Of a stretch of 64,000 bases of DNA, positions 8,120 to 16,520 are shown in pieces. Positions within the stretch are counted from its first letter, which is position 1. Every line of letters starts with the position of its first letter. The stretch is from Phenylobacterium aquaticum (GTDB lineage Bacteria; Pseudomonadota; Alphaproteobacteria; Caulobacterales; Caulobacteraceae). The stretch is taken from contig NZ_JALDPT010000002.1 of NCBI RefSeq assembly GCF_022695515.1, positions 1 to 64,000 on the forward strand, given 5' to 3'. The notes beneath the pieces were generated by a model, which saw nothing but the letters and a program-made list of their open reading frames with translations, ran no database searches and was not told the origin of the DNA. The position numbers and the translations under genes are program-made.

Positions 8120-9720
8120 ATGACCGACACCGGCTCCGACATCGCCGAGGGCAACGCCAAGCCCTATTCCGTATCCGAGCTGGCCTTCGCGCTGAAGCGC
8201 ACCCTGGAAGACCAGTACGGCTTCGTCCGCCTGCGCGCCGAGCTGTCCAAGGTCACCTTCCACTCCAACGGTCACGTCTATCTGACCCTCAAGGACGAGC
8301 GCGCCGCCATCGACGGGGTGGTCTGGAAGGGCTCGGTCCGCAATCTCTCCGTCCGGCCCGAACAGGGTCTGGAAGTGGTGGTGACCGGCAAGATCACCAC
8401 CTACCCCGCCGGCTCCCGCTATCAGATCGTCATCGAGAGCATGGAGGCCGCCGGCATCGGCGCCCTGCTGGCCCAGCTCGAACGCCTGAAGGCCAAGCTG
8501 CAGACCGAAGGCCTGTTCGATCCCGCCCGCAAGCGGGCCCTGCCGGAGATGCCGTCGGTGGTGGGCGTCATCACCAGCCCGACCGGGGCGGTGATCCGCG
8601 ACATCCTGCATCGCATCCGCGACCGCTGGCCCTGCCGGGTGATCGTCTGGCCGGTCGTGGTGCAAGGCGACGCCGCCGCCGCCCAGGTCCGCGCCGCGAT
8701 CGAGGGCTTCAACGCCCTGCCGGTCGACGGCCCCCTGCCCCGCCCCGACGTGCTGATCGTCGCCCGCGGCGGCGGATCGGTGGAGGATCTCTGGGCCTTT
8801 AACGACGAGACCCTGGCCCGCGCCGTGGCCGCCTCTCAGATCCCGCTGATCTCGGCGGTGGGCCACGAGACCGACACCACCCTGATCGACTTCGTCTCCG
8901 ACCGGCGCGCGCGACGCCGACTGCCGCCGCTGAGATCGCCACCCCGGTGCTGGCCGAGCTACGCGCCGCCATTGGCGACCTGTCGGCCCGCCTGCACCGC
9001 CATGGCGGCCGGCTGGTCGAGGACCGCCGCGGCCGCATCGCCACATTGGACCGCAGCCTGGCGCGGGTTCCGGACCTGGTCGAACTGGCCGGCCAGAGGT
9101 TCAATCTGGTCAAGAGCCGTCTCGGCGCGGCCCTGGACCGCAACGTCGCCGTCCACCGCACCGAGATGGTGCGGGTCGCATCGCGGCTCTCGCCGCTCTT
9201 GCTGCAACGGCCGCAACAGGCCCAGGCCGAACGGCTGGCCGGGGTCGGCGCGCGGCTCGGCGCCGGCCTGGAGCGCAATGTCTCAGTCCACCGCACCGAA
9301 CTCGCCCGGCTGAGCGCCCGGCTGGCGCCCGCGCTGCTGCAACGGCCGCAGCAGACCCAGGCCGACAGCCTCTCCCGTATCGCCGTACGCCTTGAGCCGG
9401 CGGTGGGTCGCCGGCTGGAGCGGCTGACCGAACGCCTGACGGCCCTGTCCAAGCTGCATGCCTCGGTCGATCCCAGCGCGCCCCTGAAGCGCGGCTTCGC
9501 CCGCGTGCACCGCGCCGACGGCAGCCTGGTCCGTGAGGGCGGATCGCTGGCCAGCGGCGAAGAGGTGCGGCTGGTCTTCGCCGATCAGGCCCGCCAGGCG
9601 GTGATCGACGGCGAGGCCGATCCCGGCGCTGCGCCTGTGCCCGCGCCCAAGCCCCGCCCGCACATGACCCGCGCCCCGCGAGGACCCGTCACGCCGCCCA
9701 ATCAGGGCGACCTGTTCTGA
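8120..9720 (+). CDS. xseA: Exodeoxyribonuclease VII large subunit, frameshifted in this sequence
   Basis: With XseB this enzyme degrades single-stranded DNA in both directions. The N-terminal OB-fold ([16 protein letters not shown], then [25 protein letters not shown]) and the catalytic core ([58 protein letters not shown]) are in the first frame. From about 8912 the reading continues one frame over. One added C in GCGCG-ACG gives [17 protein letters not shown], the expected continuation, and a total near 533 aa. The C-terminal coiled-coil region holds a 45-residue tandem repeat. I chose the ATG at 8120. No xseB is adjacent. Confidence 0.92.
9139..9408 (+). repeat. Tandem 45-codon repeat inside xseA
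   Basis: Two consecutive 135-bp units (9139-9273 and 9274-9408) encode closely similar peptides that begin [10 protein letters not shown] and [10 protein letters not shown] and share LLQRPQQ. The family's long helical arm lies here. The repeat lengthens that arm without shifting the frame. Confidence 0.8.
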
Positions 9721-9747
9721 CGGCCTGAAGCGCGCTACATTGCGCCC

Positions 9748-9972
9748 ATGAACGCACACGACCGCAACCTTCCGGGCGCCCCCGCCGACCTGGCCGTCGT
9801 CCATTATGGCGACGGCGAATTTGTGGTGCTGAAGCCGGGCCGCTATGTGGTCTGCGCGGTCTCGGGCGTGAAGATCCCCCTGGAGGCGCTGCGCTATTGG
9901 AGCGCCCCGCTGCAGGAGGCCTATGCCGGCCCCGCCGAATCCCTGGCGCGCTGGACGGAAACCCAGAGCTGA
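9748..9972 (+). CDS. DUF2093 domain-containing protein
   Basis: This 74-aa protein contains VVHYGDGEFVVLKPGRYVVCAVSG followed by KIPLEALRYWS, the signature I associate with DUF2093, a small uncharacterised alphaproteobacterial family. It has no signal peptide and is probably cytosolic. It follows xseA by 27 bp and overlaps or abuts the M23 peptidase gene downstream, so the three may be co-transcribed. Function unknown. Confidence 0.82.
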   Translation: MNAHDRNLPGAPADLAVVHYGDGEFVVLKPGRYVVCAVSGVKIPLEALRYWSAPLQEAYAGPAESLARWTETQS

Positions 9973-10808
9973 GCGGCCTCGACCGCCGCGCGGCCCTCGC
10001 CGGCCTGGGCGTCGCCGCCCTGTGGCGGCCGGCCTTCGCCGCCGCGCCGGGCCTCACCCTGTCCGGTCGCTTCCAGCAGGGCGGCTTCGCCATGGGGCGC
10101 ACGGCCCCCCGCGCCCAGATCTTCGTGGACGACGTCGCCGAGGGCCTAGCCTCGCAGGCCGGTTACTTCGTCGTCGGCTTCGACCGCGACGCCGGCCCCG
10201 AGGCGCGGATCCGGGTGGTCACCGAGGATGGCGAGGCGACCCATGTCGCGGTCATCGCCCCGGGCGACTTCAATATCCAGCGAATCGACGGACTGCCGGA
10301 GGACCAGGTCGCGCCTCAGGACGAGGCGCTGTTGGCCCGCATCGCCGCCGAGGTCGAGCGCAAGTCCAAGGGCTTCGCCAGCCTGGCCGACCTGGACGAC
10401 TTCCGGCAGGGCTTCATCACGCCGGTGAAGACCTATCGCCTCTCCGCCCGGTTCGGCGGCCAGAGGATCCTGAACGGCGAGCCCAAGAAGCCGCACTATG
10501 GCGACGACCTTGCGGCGCCCGTCGGAACCCCGATCCGCGCGCCGGCCGGCGGGGTGGTGTCCTTCGCCGAGACCGGACTGCATTTCGACGGCGGCCTGAC
10601 CCTGATCGATCACGGCCAGGGCCTGATCACCTGCTACCTGCACCAGTCGCGGATCGACGTCGCCGTGGGCGACACGGTCCGACGCGGGCAGGTGATCGGC
10701 GCCGTGGGCAAGGAGGGCCGCGCCACGGGCCCGCACCTGTGCTGGCGCATGAAGTGGCACGGCCGCAATCTCGACCCCATGCTGATGGTGGGGGCCAAGC
10801 AGCCTTAG
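9969..10808 (+). CDS. M23 (LytM-type) peptidase family protein with altered HxH motif
   Basis: The product carries a signal-like N terminus (LDRRAALAGLGVAALWRPAFA) and a C-terminal LytM fold: the first zinc motif HYGDD (HxxxD), LHQSRIDVAVGDTV, and GPHLCWRMKW. M23 enzymes cleave peptidoglycan cross-bridges, or act as non-catalytic amidase activators. The usual HxH zinc motif reads HLC here, so a ligand His is replaced by Cys; activity is uncertain. The start is unclear. No ATG precedes the signal peptide; CTG at 9969 overlaps the DUF2093 stop and fits best, and TTG at 9897 is the alternative. The gene is convergent with the acyltransferase gene, with a 4-bp overlap. Confidence 0.8.
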   Translation: MSGLDRRAALAGLGVAALWRPAFAAAPGLTLSGRFQQGGFAMGRTAPRAQIFVDDVAEGLASQAGYFVVGFDRDAGPEARIRVVTEDGEATHVAVIAPGDFNIQRIDGLPEDQVAPQDEALLARIAAEVERKSKGFASLADLDDFRQGFITPVKTYRLSARFGGQRILNGEPKKPHYGDDLAAPVGTPIRAPAGGVVSFAETGLHFDGGLTLIDHGQGLITCYLHQSRIDVAVGDTVRRGQVIGAVGKEGRATGPHLCWRMKWHGRNLDPMLMVGAKQP

Positions 10809-11731
10809 GCCTTGGCCGCGCGCTTCTTCTTGTAGGTCTCGTTGGGCCAGCGTTTGTGGACCCAGAACCATTCGGCGGGGCGGGCATAGACCCGCTCCTC
10901 GATGAACTGGTTCACGCGCCGGACGCCCGCCTCGATATCGGCATTGCGGTCGCCGGTGCTGGTCAGGCGGATCGGATCATGGACCACGACGCGGAAGCGC
11001 GCCTTGTCGATCCGCTCCACCGACATGGGCTGCAAAGGCACATCGAACCGCAGGGCGAAACTTGAGGGGCCCGGCGCGGTGTGGGCCAGCTTGCCGAACA
11101 GCGGGGCGGCCACCCCGCCATTGAACTTCTGGTCGTTCATCAGGGCCACGGACTCGCCCCGCGACAGGGCGCGGATCAGTTCGCGGGCGCCGTCCGTCCC
11201 CTTCGGCGCGAACAGCCGCACGCCGTAGCGCTCCCGGCTCTTGCGGATGCGCTCGTCCACATAGGGGTTGTTGGTGGCCCGGTAGGTGATCTGGCAGGCG
11301 ATCCCGGCATGGATGATGGCCGCCGGCATGATCTCGAAGGACGAGAAGTGTCCGGAGATGAACACCACGGTCTCCCCCGTGCGGGCGATCTCGGCCAGGC
11401 GCTCGCCATTGACCAGTTCGACCCGGGCCGGATCGGCGATGATCTTGTCCAGGATCGGGAACTCGACCGCCCAGCGGCCGACCCCGTCCCATTGTTCGCG
11501 CAGCAGCCGCGCGATCTCGGCGTCGTCGGCCTGAGGAAAGACGATGCGCAGATTGGTCTCGGCCACCCTGTGCGCGCTGGTCAGCGGCCCCAGGCGCTGG
11601 AACAGCCAGGCGCCGAAGTCGGACACCGCGTCGATGGGGAACAGGCGGGCGAGACCGGTCATCAGGTCGAAGGCGAAGGCTTCGAGCCGCCAGGCTATGT
11701 CCTGAGCCAGGGAAGGGCGGGGCGCCGTCAT
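10805..11731 (-). CDS. LpxL/HtrB-type lipid A acyltransferase
   Basis: This 308-aa inner-membrane-associated enzyme transfers a secondary acyl chain to Kdo-lipid A precursors. The catalytic HX4E motif is H128-FSSF-E133 in FISGHFSSFEIMPA, and NDQKFNGGVAAPLFG is the second conserved block. The C terminus has RPAEWFWVHKRWPN, typical of the family. The amphipathic/hydrophobic N-terminal region near residues 12-45 anchors it to the membrane. Which acyl position or chain it uses cannot be read from sequence. A divergent intergenic region of 128 bp separates it from the XRE regulator gene. Confidence 0.88.
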   Translation of the reverse strand: MTAPRPSLAQDIAWRLEAFAFDLMTGLARLFPIDAVSDFGAWLFQRLGPLTSAHRVAETNLRIVFPQADDAEIARLLREQWDGVGRWAVEFPILDKIIADPARVELVNGERLAEIARTGETVVFISGHFSSFEIMPAAIIHAGIACQITYRATNNPYVDERIRKSRERYGVRLFAPKGTDGARELIRALSRGESVALMNDQKFNGGVAAPLFGKLAHTAPGPSSFALRFDVPLQPMSVERIDKARFRVVVHDPIRLTSTGDRNADIEAGVRRVNQFIEERVYARPAEWFWVHKRWPNETYKKKRAAKA

Positions 11732-11859
11732 GGACCACTCCTACCCGCCCCTCCCCCCTCCGCGCAACGCGAACCGAAATCGCTTGGCGCGCGACTTGCG
11801 GAATTCGGGTCAGACCGTCTCGCTTTGGGACGGGCGCTAGGCAACCGAATGAGGGGGCG

Positions 11860-12252
11860 ATGGAGCCCATGGGCAACGACATCGACGTTCACCTTGGTAA
11901 GCGTTTGCGCCGGCGGCGCCGTCTGCTGGGCCTGACCCAGCAGCAACTGGCTGGCGCCTGTGGCGTGCGTTTCCAGCAGATCCAAAAGTATGAGTGCGGC
12001 GCGAACCGCATCTCGGCGGCCCGCCTGTGGCAGCTGTCCGAGGCGCTGGAAGTTCCGGTCGGGTATTTCTATGACGGTCTCTCGGACGTGGCTCATCGCG
12101 AGCCGGCCCAGGAGAGCGAAGGCGGCGGCGAAATGTTCGCCCGCAAGGAAACCCTCGACCTGATCCGCGCCTATTACCAGCTCGGCGAGCGCCCGCGCCG
12201 CCGCCTGCTGGACCTGGCCAAGTCGCTCAACGGCGACCACGAAGCCGTCTAG
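11860..12252 (+). CDS. XRE-family helix-turn-helix regulator (PraR-like)
   Basis: In this 130-aa protein residues 8-65 form a Cro/CI HTH: IDVHLGKRLRRRRRLLGLTQ, then VRFQQIQKYECGANRISAARLWQLSEALEVPVGYFYDG. The FQQIQKYE..NRIS block and an alphaproteobacterial C-terminal extension (RKETLDLIRAYYQL) resemble Sinorhizobium PraR. Those proteins regulate surface and biofilm genes, but the target here is not known. It is divergent from the lipid A acyltransferase gene. A stable hairpin follows the stop codon. Confidence 0.82.
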   Translation: MEPMGNDIDVHLGKRLRRRRRLLGLTQQQLAGACGVRFQQIQKYECGANRISAARLWQLSEALEVPVGYFYDGLSDVAHREPAQESEGGGEMFARKETLDLIRAYYQLGERPRRRLLDLAKSLNGDHEAV

Positions 12253-12275
12253 ATCTGAAGCGCCCGTTCGGCTGT

Positions 12276-12311
12276 CCCCCGCGACGCCCCTGCAAGGGGA
12301 TTTCGCGGGGG
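12276..12311. other. Strong hairpin between the XRE regulator and hisN-like genes
   Basis: The outer arms CCCCCGCGA (12276-12284) and TCGCGGGGG (12303-12311) are perfectly complementary, and an inner CCCCT/AGGGG stem (12287-12291, 12295-12299) closes the loop. No T tract follows on either strand, so an intrinsic terminator is doubtful. It could be a processing or leader structure. Confidence 0.5.
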
Positions 12312-12335
12312 CGACCGACAGGGTAAAGCGGGCCC

Positions 12336-13151
12336 ATGCTCGCACCCCACACGCTTCAGGCGCTCGACGCCTTCATGCTCGATCTGAACCGCGCCTCCGG
12401 CGAGGTGATCCTGCCGCTGTTCCGCATCCAGGATCACGGCCTGGAGGACAAGGGCGGGGCCGCGGGCTTCGATCCGGTGACCCTGGCCGACAAGGGCGCC
12501 GAGGCGGCGATCCGCAAGCTGATCGCCCAGCATTATCCCGACCACGGTGTGATCGGAGAGGAATACGGCGAGGACCGCCCGGACGCCGAGTTCGTCTGGG
12601 TGCTCGATCCCGTGGACGGCACGCGGGCCTTCATCGCCGGCCTGCCGGTCTGGACCACCCTGATCAGCCTGCGCTGGCAGGGCGACCCCGTGCTGGGGTC
12701 CATCGGCCAGCCCTATAACGGCGAGGTCTTCATTGGCCATGCGGGCGGCTCACGGCTGATCAACCGGTTCGGCGAACGGCCGCTCAAGGTTCGGCCCTGT
12801 CCCAACCTGACCGACGCCATCGTCATGACCACCGATCCCCATTCCTATTTCGACGGCGCGGAGCTCGGCGCCTGGAACCAGGTGCGCGCGGCGGCCAAGC
12901 TGACCCGCCTGGGCTGCGACGCCTACGCCTACGCCATGGTGGCGGCCGGGACCGTCGACCTGGTCGTGGAATCCCGGGTCTGCAAGTGCTGGGACATCGA
13001 GGTCGCCGTGCCCCTGATCGAGGGCGCCGGCGGGGTGGTCACCAATTGGCGCGGCGAACCGATCGGCCGCCAGGGCGGCCAGATCGCCATGGCCGGCGAC
13101 CGGGCCTGCCTGGATGAGGCCCTGGTCGCCCTCAAGCGCTCCGCCGACTGA
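12336..13151 (+). CDS. hisN: Inositol-monophosphatase-fold phosphatase, HisN-type histidinol phosphatase
   Basis: This 271-aa Mg-dependent phosphatase has the signature motifs GEEYG (metal ligand), DPVDGTRAFIAGLPVWTTLI (DPVDGT) and CKCWDIEVAVPLIEGAGG (the WDI aspartate). Within the inositol monophosphatase superfamily, the GTRAFIAGLP segment is characteristic of alphaproteobacterial histidinol-phosphate phosphatase, the penultimate step of histidine synthesis. No other his genes are nearby, so assignment rests on sequence type; inositol- or fructose-bisphosphate phosphatase remain possible. It is convergent with the hydrolase gene, which begins immediately after its stop. Confidence 0.8.
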   Translation: MLAPHTLQALDAFMLDLNRASGEVILPLFRIQDHGLEDKGGAAGFDPVTLADKGAEAAIRKLIAQHYPDHGVIGEEYGEDRPDAEFVWVLDPVDGTRAFIAGLPVWTTLISLRWQGDPVLGSIGQPYNGEVFIGHAGGSRLINRFGERPLKVRPCPNLTDAIVMTTDPHSYFDGAELGAWNQVRAAAKLTRLGCDAYAYAMVAAGTVDLVVESRVCKCWDIEVAVPLIEGAGGVVTNWRGEPIGRQGGQIAMAGDRACLDEALVALKRSAD

Positions 13152-14576
13152 TCAGGCCTTCTTCGGCTTGGCCTTAGCCGCCGGCTTGGCGGGCGCCTTA
13201 GCCTTGGGCGCGGACTTGGGCGCCGCCGGGGCTTTCGACGCCGCGACGGGCTTGGCCGCCGGCTTGGCGGCGGGTTTGGCGGTGGGTTTGACAGTGGCGG
13301 CCTTGGGCGCCGGCTTGGCAGGGGCCTTCACGGCTTTGGCGGCGGGCGCGGCCTTGGCCGCAGGCTTTGACGGCGTCTTCGCGGGCGCCTTTGCCGGCGC
13401 CGCGGCCTTCACGGCCGGCGCCTTTTTCGGAGCCGTCTTCGCCTTGACCGGCGCGGCTTCGACGGCCTTGGCCGCCACCGCGGCTTTTGGCGCAGGCGCG
13501 GTCTTGGCAGGCGCCTTCTTCGGCGCGGCCTTGGGCTTGGCCGGCGCAGCGTCGACAGGAGCCGCCGCCTTGGCCGCAGGCGCAGCCTTTGGCGCGGGCG
13601 CGGCCTTGGCCGGCGCCGCCGGCTTGGGGACCAGCTTGTCGGCCAGGGCGTCGAACGCCGCCCAGAACTGGTTCCGGCGGTCGTCGGTCTCCATCAGGAT
13701 CTCATGCTCGGCTCCGGCGACGCTCACGAAACGGCCGTCGGGCAGATAGTTGGAGATCAGCTTCTGGGCGTCGTCGCGGACCAGCTTGTCGTCGCCGGCC
13801 GAGACGATCACCACCGGGATCCGCACGCTGCGCAGATTGTCGGCCGAGCCCAGCCAGGTCGTGGCCTTGAAGGCGAAGTCCAGCCAGCCCCAGGTTGGCG
13901 CGCTGAGCGCCAGGTCCTTGTCAGCCGCGATCAATCCCCGGGCGCGGGCGAAGCGCACCGGGTCGTGGGTCAGGACATTGCCCTCGAACGCCTCGGTATA
14001 GGGATCGGCGGGCGGCGGACGGGCATAGTCGCCGCCCTTGCCGACCAGCAGGTTGAAGCCGGCCAGGATCTTGGCGACCGGCAGGGGCAGGCCGCCGGTG
14101 CGCACCCCCAGCATCGGGGCGCAGAGCACGGCGCCGACAAAGCGGTCCGCCTCGCCCTTGGCCAGGGACAGCAGGGTCAGGCAGCCCCCCATGGAATGGC
14201 CCACGGCCATCCAGGGCTTGGGCATGCGGTCCTCGAAGGCCGCCAGCAGGGCGTGATAGTCGGCGACATAGGCGGCCATGCCGACGGCGTGGCCCTTGAG
14301 CCGGTCCGGCAGATCGCGGTGGGACAGGCCCTGGCCGCGCCACTCATTGGCCAGCACCACGAACCCACGCCCCAGAAGGTCGCCGATCACCTCGAAATAT
14401 TTCTCGATCGCCTCGGTCCGGCCGGTGGAGAGCACCACCGTGCCCCGGGCCGGACCCTTGGGGGCGAACAGCGCCGCCCGCAGCTTGGCGCCGCCCGCGC
14501 CGGTGAACCATTCCGCCCCGCCGCCGGGCGGGATCGGGCTGTCAGGGGTCGAAACCAGGGGCGCCGCGTCGGTCAT
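13152..14576 (-). CDS. Alpha/beta hydrolase (lysophospholipase-like) with Lys/Ala/Pro-rich tail
   Basis: Residues 1-316 form an alpha/beta hydrolase: nucleophile S128 in AVGHSMGG, acid near D263 in SAGDDKLV, and H291 in AGAEHEIL. The lid and order resemble monoacylglycerol lipase/lysophospholipase L2. From about residue 317 to 474 the protein is almost entirely Ala, Lys and Pro in AAPAKA/KAPAK-like repeats. This is like bacterial histone-H1-like proteins and highly basic. The tail is encoded at roughly 13152-13628. Such a tail could bind nucleic acid, polyphosphate or anionic envelope polymers. There is no signal peptide. The nearby SCP2 gene is on the same strand, 12 bp upstream. Confidence 0.83.
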   Translation of the reverse strand: MTDAAPLVSTPDSPIPPGGGAEWFTGAGGAKLRAALFAPKGPARGTVVLSTGRTEAIEKYFEVIGDLLGRGFVVLANEWRGQGLSHRDLPDRLKGHAVGMAAYVADYHALLAAFEDRMPKPWMAVGHSMGGCLTLLSLAKGEADRFVGAVLCAPMLGVRTGGLPLPVAKILAGFNLLVGKGGDYARPPPADPYTEAFEGNVLTHDPVRFARARGLIAADKDLALSAPTWGWLDFAFKATTWLGSADNLRSVRIPVVIVSAGDDKLVRDDAQKLISNYLPDGRFVSVAGAEHEILMETDDRRNQFWAAFDALADKLVPKPAAPAKAAPAPKAAPAAKAAAPVDAAPAKPKAAPKKAPAKTAPAPKAAVAAKAVEAAPVKAKTAPKKAPAVKAAAPAKAPAKTPSKPAAKAAPAAKAVKAPAKPAPKAATVKPTAKPAAKPAAKPVAASKAPAAPKSAPKAKAPAKPAAKAKPKKA

Positions 14577-14588
14577 GGGGTGTCTTCC

Positions 14589-14897
14589 TCAGGCGAGTTT
14601 CGAGAACAGGGCTTGCATCTGGGGCTGCAGCGACATCGCCAGCCCCATGTCGGACAGTTGCAGGCGGCCGGTCATCACCGCGGTCATGGGATTGAGCTTG
14701 CCGTCGCCCATGGCCTGCAGGTCCTTGCGGCTGATGCGAACGGTCAGGTCGGCGGGCAGGTCGTCATTGCTGACGGTCCCGCCGTCGATGTGGATGAACC
14801 CCTCGCCCTTCAGGTCGAGCTTGAAGGACTTGCCCAGACCGGCGTCGTCGCCGACCCCGGCGCGCACCCGTTCCGTCAGTTCCTCAAGAGTGGCCAT
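14589..14897 (-). CDS. SCP2 sterol-binding domain protein
   Basis: This 102-aa single-domain protein starts MATLEELTERVRAG, then has LDLKGEGFIHIDGGTVSNDD, DLTVRISRKDLQAMGDGKLNPMTAVMTGRLQLSGD-like strands and a C-terminal helix. The pattern of a domain ending in AVMTGRLQLSDMGLAM is that of SCP2, which binds lipids or acyl-CoA in a hydrophobic tunnel. The start at 14897 is chosen because the 34 codons upstream in this frame do not resemble coding sequence. It is followed after 12 bp by the hydrolase gene on the same strand, so the two probably act on related lipid substrates. Confidence 0.85.
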   Translation of the reverse strand: MATLEELTERVRAGVGDDAGLGKSFKLDLKGEGFIHIDGGTVSNDDLPADLTVRISRKDLQAMGDGKLNPMTAVMTGRLQLSDMGLAMSLQPQMQALFSKLA

Positions 14898-14967
14898 GCG
14901 AAGCTCCGATACTGCGATCGCCGCACCTTCGCCTCTGGCGGGAATGATGTAAACGCCGCGGCGCGGC

Positions 14968-15414
14968 TCAGCCGCCCTTGGCGTCAGGCGGGCAGACATC
15001 GCCGATGCGCCGCGCGTCCGTGGTGAATCGGCCGCCTAGGGGAATGCCGGCATAGGAGGTGTCCAGGTCGGCGATCAGCTTGAAGGTGGTCGGCGAATAG
15101 CTGCCGGTCGCGGCGATCTCGACCTGGCGGCCCTTCTTGCTGGCGCACTGGCCTTTCAGGGTGATCTTGCCGTCCAGGAAGATGCGGGTGGAGTAGGCGC
15201 AGGCATAGTGGTGGTTGCTCGGCCCCATCACGAACCTGGCGACCTCGGCCGGCTTCACGCAGCGCAGCTCGTGGCTGGTTTTGGCGACCACCGCCTGGAC
15301 CTTGTTGGTCACGTCCCAATAGCCCGGCAGGATCGTCTGCTGCTCCTGGGCCCAAGCCGGGGCGCTGAGCCCTAGGGCGAGAAGGAGAACGGCGGGGACT
15401 GTCTTTGCGCGCAT
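14968..15414 (-). CDS. DUF3617 domain-containing exported protein
   Basis: The 148-aa product begins with a Sec signal peptide (MRAKTVPAVLLLALGLSAPAWA) and then has LPGYWDVTNKVQ, a Trp-rich strand typical of DUF3617. Two cysteine pairs are visible (CVKP..CAYS and QCASKKG..DVCPP), suggesting periplasmic disulfides. This family is uncharacterised and abundant in alphaproteobacteria. The start is the ATG at 15414, which directly precedes the signal peptide. It sits 50 bp downstream of the methyltransferase-like gene on the same strand. Confidence 0.8.
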   Translation of the reverse strand: MRAKTVPAVLLLALGLSAPAWAQEQQTILPGYWDVTNKVQAVVAKTSHELRCVKPAEVARFVMGPSNHHYACAYSTRIFLDGKITLKGQCASKKGRQVEIAATGSYSPTTFKLIADLDTSYAGIPLGGRFTTDARRIGDVCPPDAKGG

Positions 15415-15464
15415 GCACCGGACCTTGCGAAGGCGGCGTTCATCTCGGACGGCGAGCACAATGT

Positions 15465-16364
15465 CTAGGTCGGTTTGACGAACCGCAGGGTCATGCGGTC
15501 GGATTCCCCGATCGCGTCGTACTTGGCGTGGTCGAAGGTGGGATCCTCCGGCTGGCCGCGGGGCGAGGACCGGCGGACGGGCGGCAGGGTCCAGACCCCG
15601 AAGGGATGATCCTTGGTGTCCTTGGGGTTGGCGTTGATCTCGCTGGTCTTGTCCAGCAGGAAGCCCGCCTCCTTGCCCATCTGGATGACATAGGCCTGCT
15701 GCACATAGCCGTCGGCGGCCAGCAGGTCGGGCACCCCGCCCGGACTGGCGCGATGCTCCTCGACCCCCAGCACCCCGCCCGGCTTCAAGGCGGCGAAGGC
15801 GTCGTGGAAGGCCTTTTCGGCGATGCCGGCGGCCATCCAGTTGTGCAGGTTGCGCAGGAACAGGGCGAGGTCGGCGGAGCCGGCCGGGGCGACGGGGCCG
15901 CTGGTCGGGCCGAAGGCGGTGATCTCGACGGCCTCATAGAGCTTGGGCTTTTCGCGCAGCTTGCGGCGATAGGCCGACACCATCTCGGCCGAGGCCGGCT
16001 CGCCGGCGTCGTCGGTCTGCAGGTCGGCGGCGTAGAGCTTGCCGTCGGTGGCGGCCAGGAAGGGCGCCAGGATGTCGGTATACCAGCCGGCCCCCGGCCA
16101 GAACTCCACCACGGTCGCGCCCGGCTTCAGCCCCCAGAACCGCAGGGTCTCCAGCGGATGGCGCCAGACATCGCGAGCCTTGTCGGCAGGGGTGCGCCAG
16201 GCGCCGGCCACGGCCTGTTCGAGGGTGAGCGGGGTCTTGGAGTCCGCCGTCGCAGGCGCCTCGCCCCCCTTGCGACCGCAGGCGGTCAGGGTCAAAGCCC
16301 CGCCGGTCAGCAGCAGATTGCGCCGGGAGAGGGCGCCGAGAGCGGCGGTTGGCAGACCCATCAA
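15465..16364 (-). CDS. Exported methyltransferase-like lipoprotein
   Basis: The N terminus has SRRNLLLTGGALTLTAC: a twin-arginine-like signal followed by a lipobox with Cys29, so the mature protein should be a lipoprotein. The body has a Rossmann methyltransferase layout: VVEFWPGAGWYTDIL (motif I), KLYAADLQ (motif II-like), then ADLALFLRNLHNW and ALKPGGVLGVEEHR, the post-motif strands of class I SAM methyltransferases. A SAM enzyme outside the cytoplasm would be odd because SAM is cytosolic. It may be a fold re-used for another role. It precedes the DUF3617 gene on the same strand. Substrate unknown. Confidence 0.78.
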   Translation of the reverse strand: MMGLPTAALGALSRRNLLLTGGALTLTACGRKGGEAPATADSKTPLTLEQAVAGAWRTPADKARDVWRHPLETLRFWGLKPGATVVEFWPGAGWYTDILAPFLAATDGKLYAADLQTDDAGEPASAEMVSAYRRKLREKPKLYEAVEITAFGPTSGPVAPAGSADLALFLRNLHNWMAAGIAEKAFHDAFAALKPGGVLGVEEHRASPGGVPDLLAADGYVQQAYVIQMGKEAGFLLDKTSEINANPKDTKDHPFGVWTLPPVRRSSPRGQPEDPTFDHAKYDAIGESDRMTLRFVKPT

Positions 16365-16520
16365 GACCTCTTCCCCGTTTCCCCGGCCATGGACCTAACC
16401 TGCCCGGACCGCCGGGTCAAAAGCCGATCACAATCCCCGACCAGGGGCCTCTTGAAACCCGTCATGCGGTCACCACCTAAGTTCCGAAGGCGCTGGATAA
16501 CCGGGCCTTCCGGGACACGG

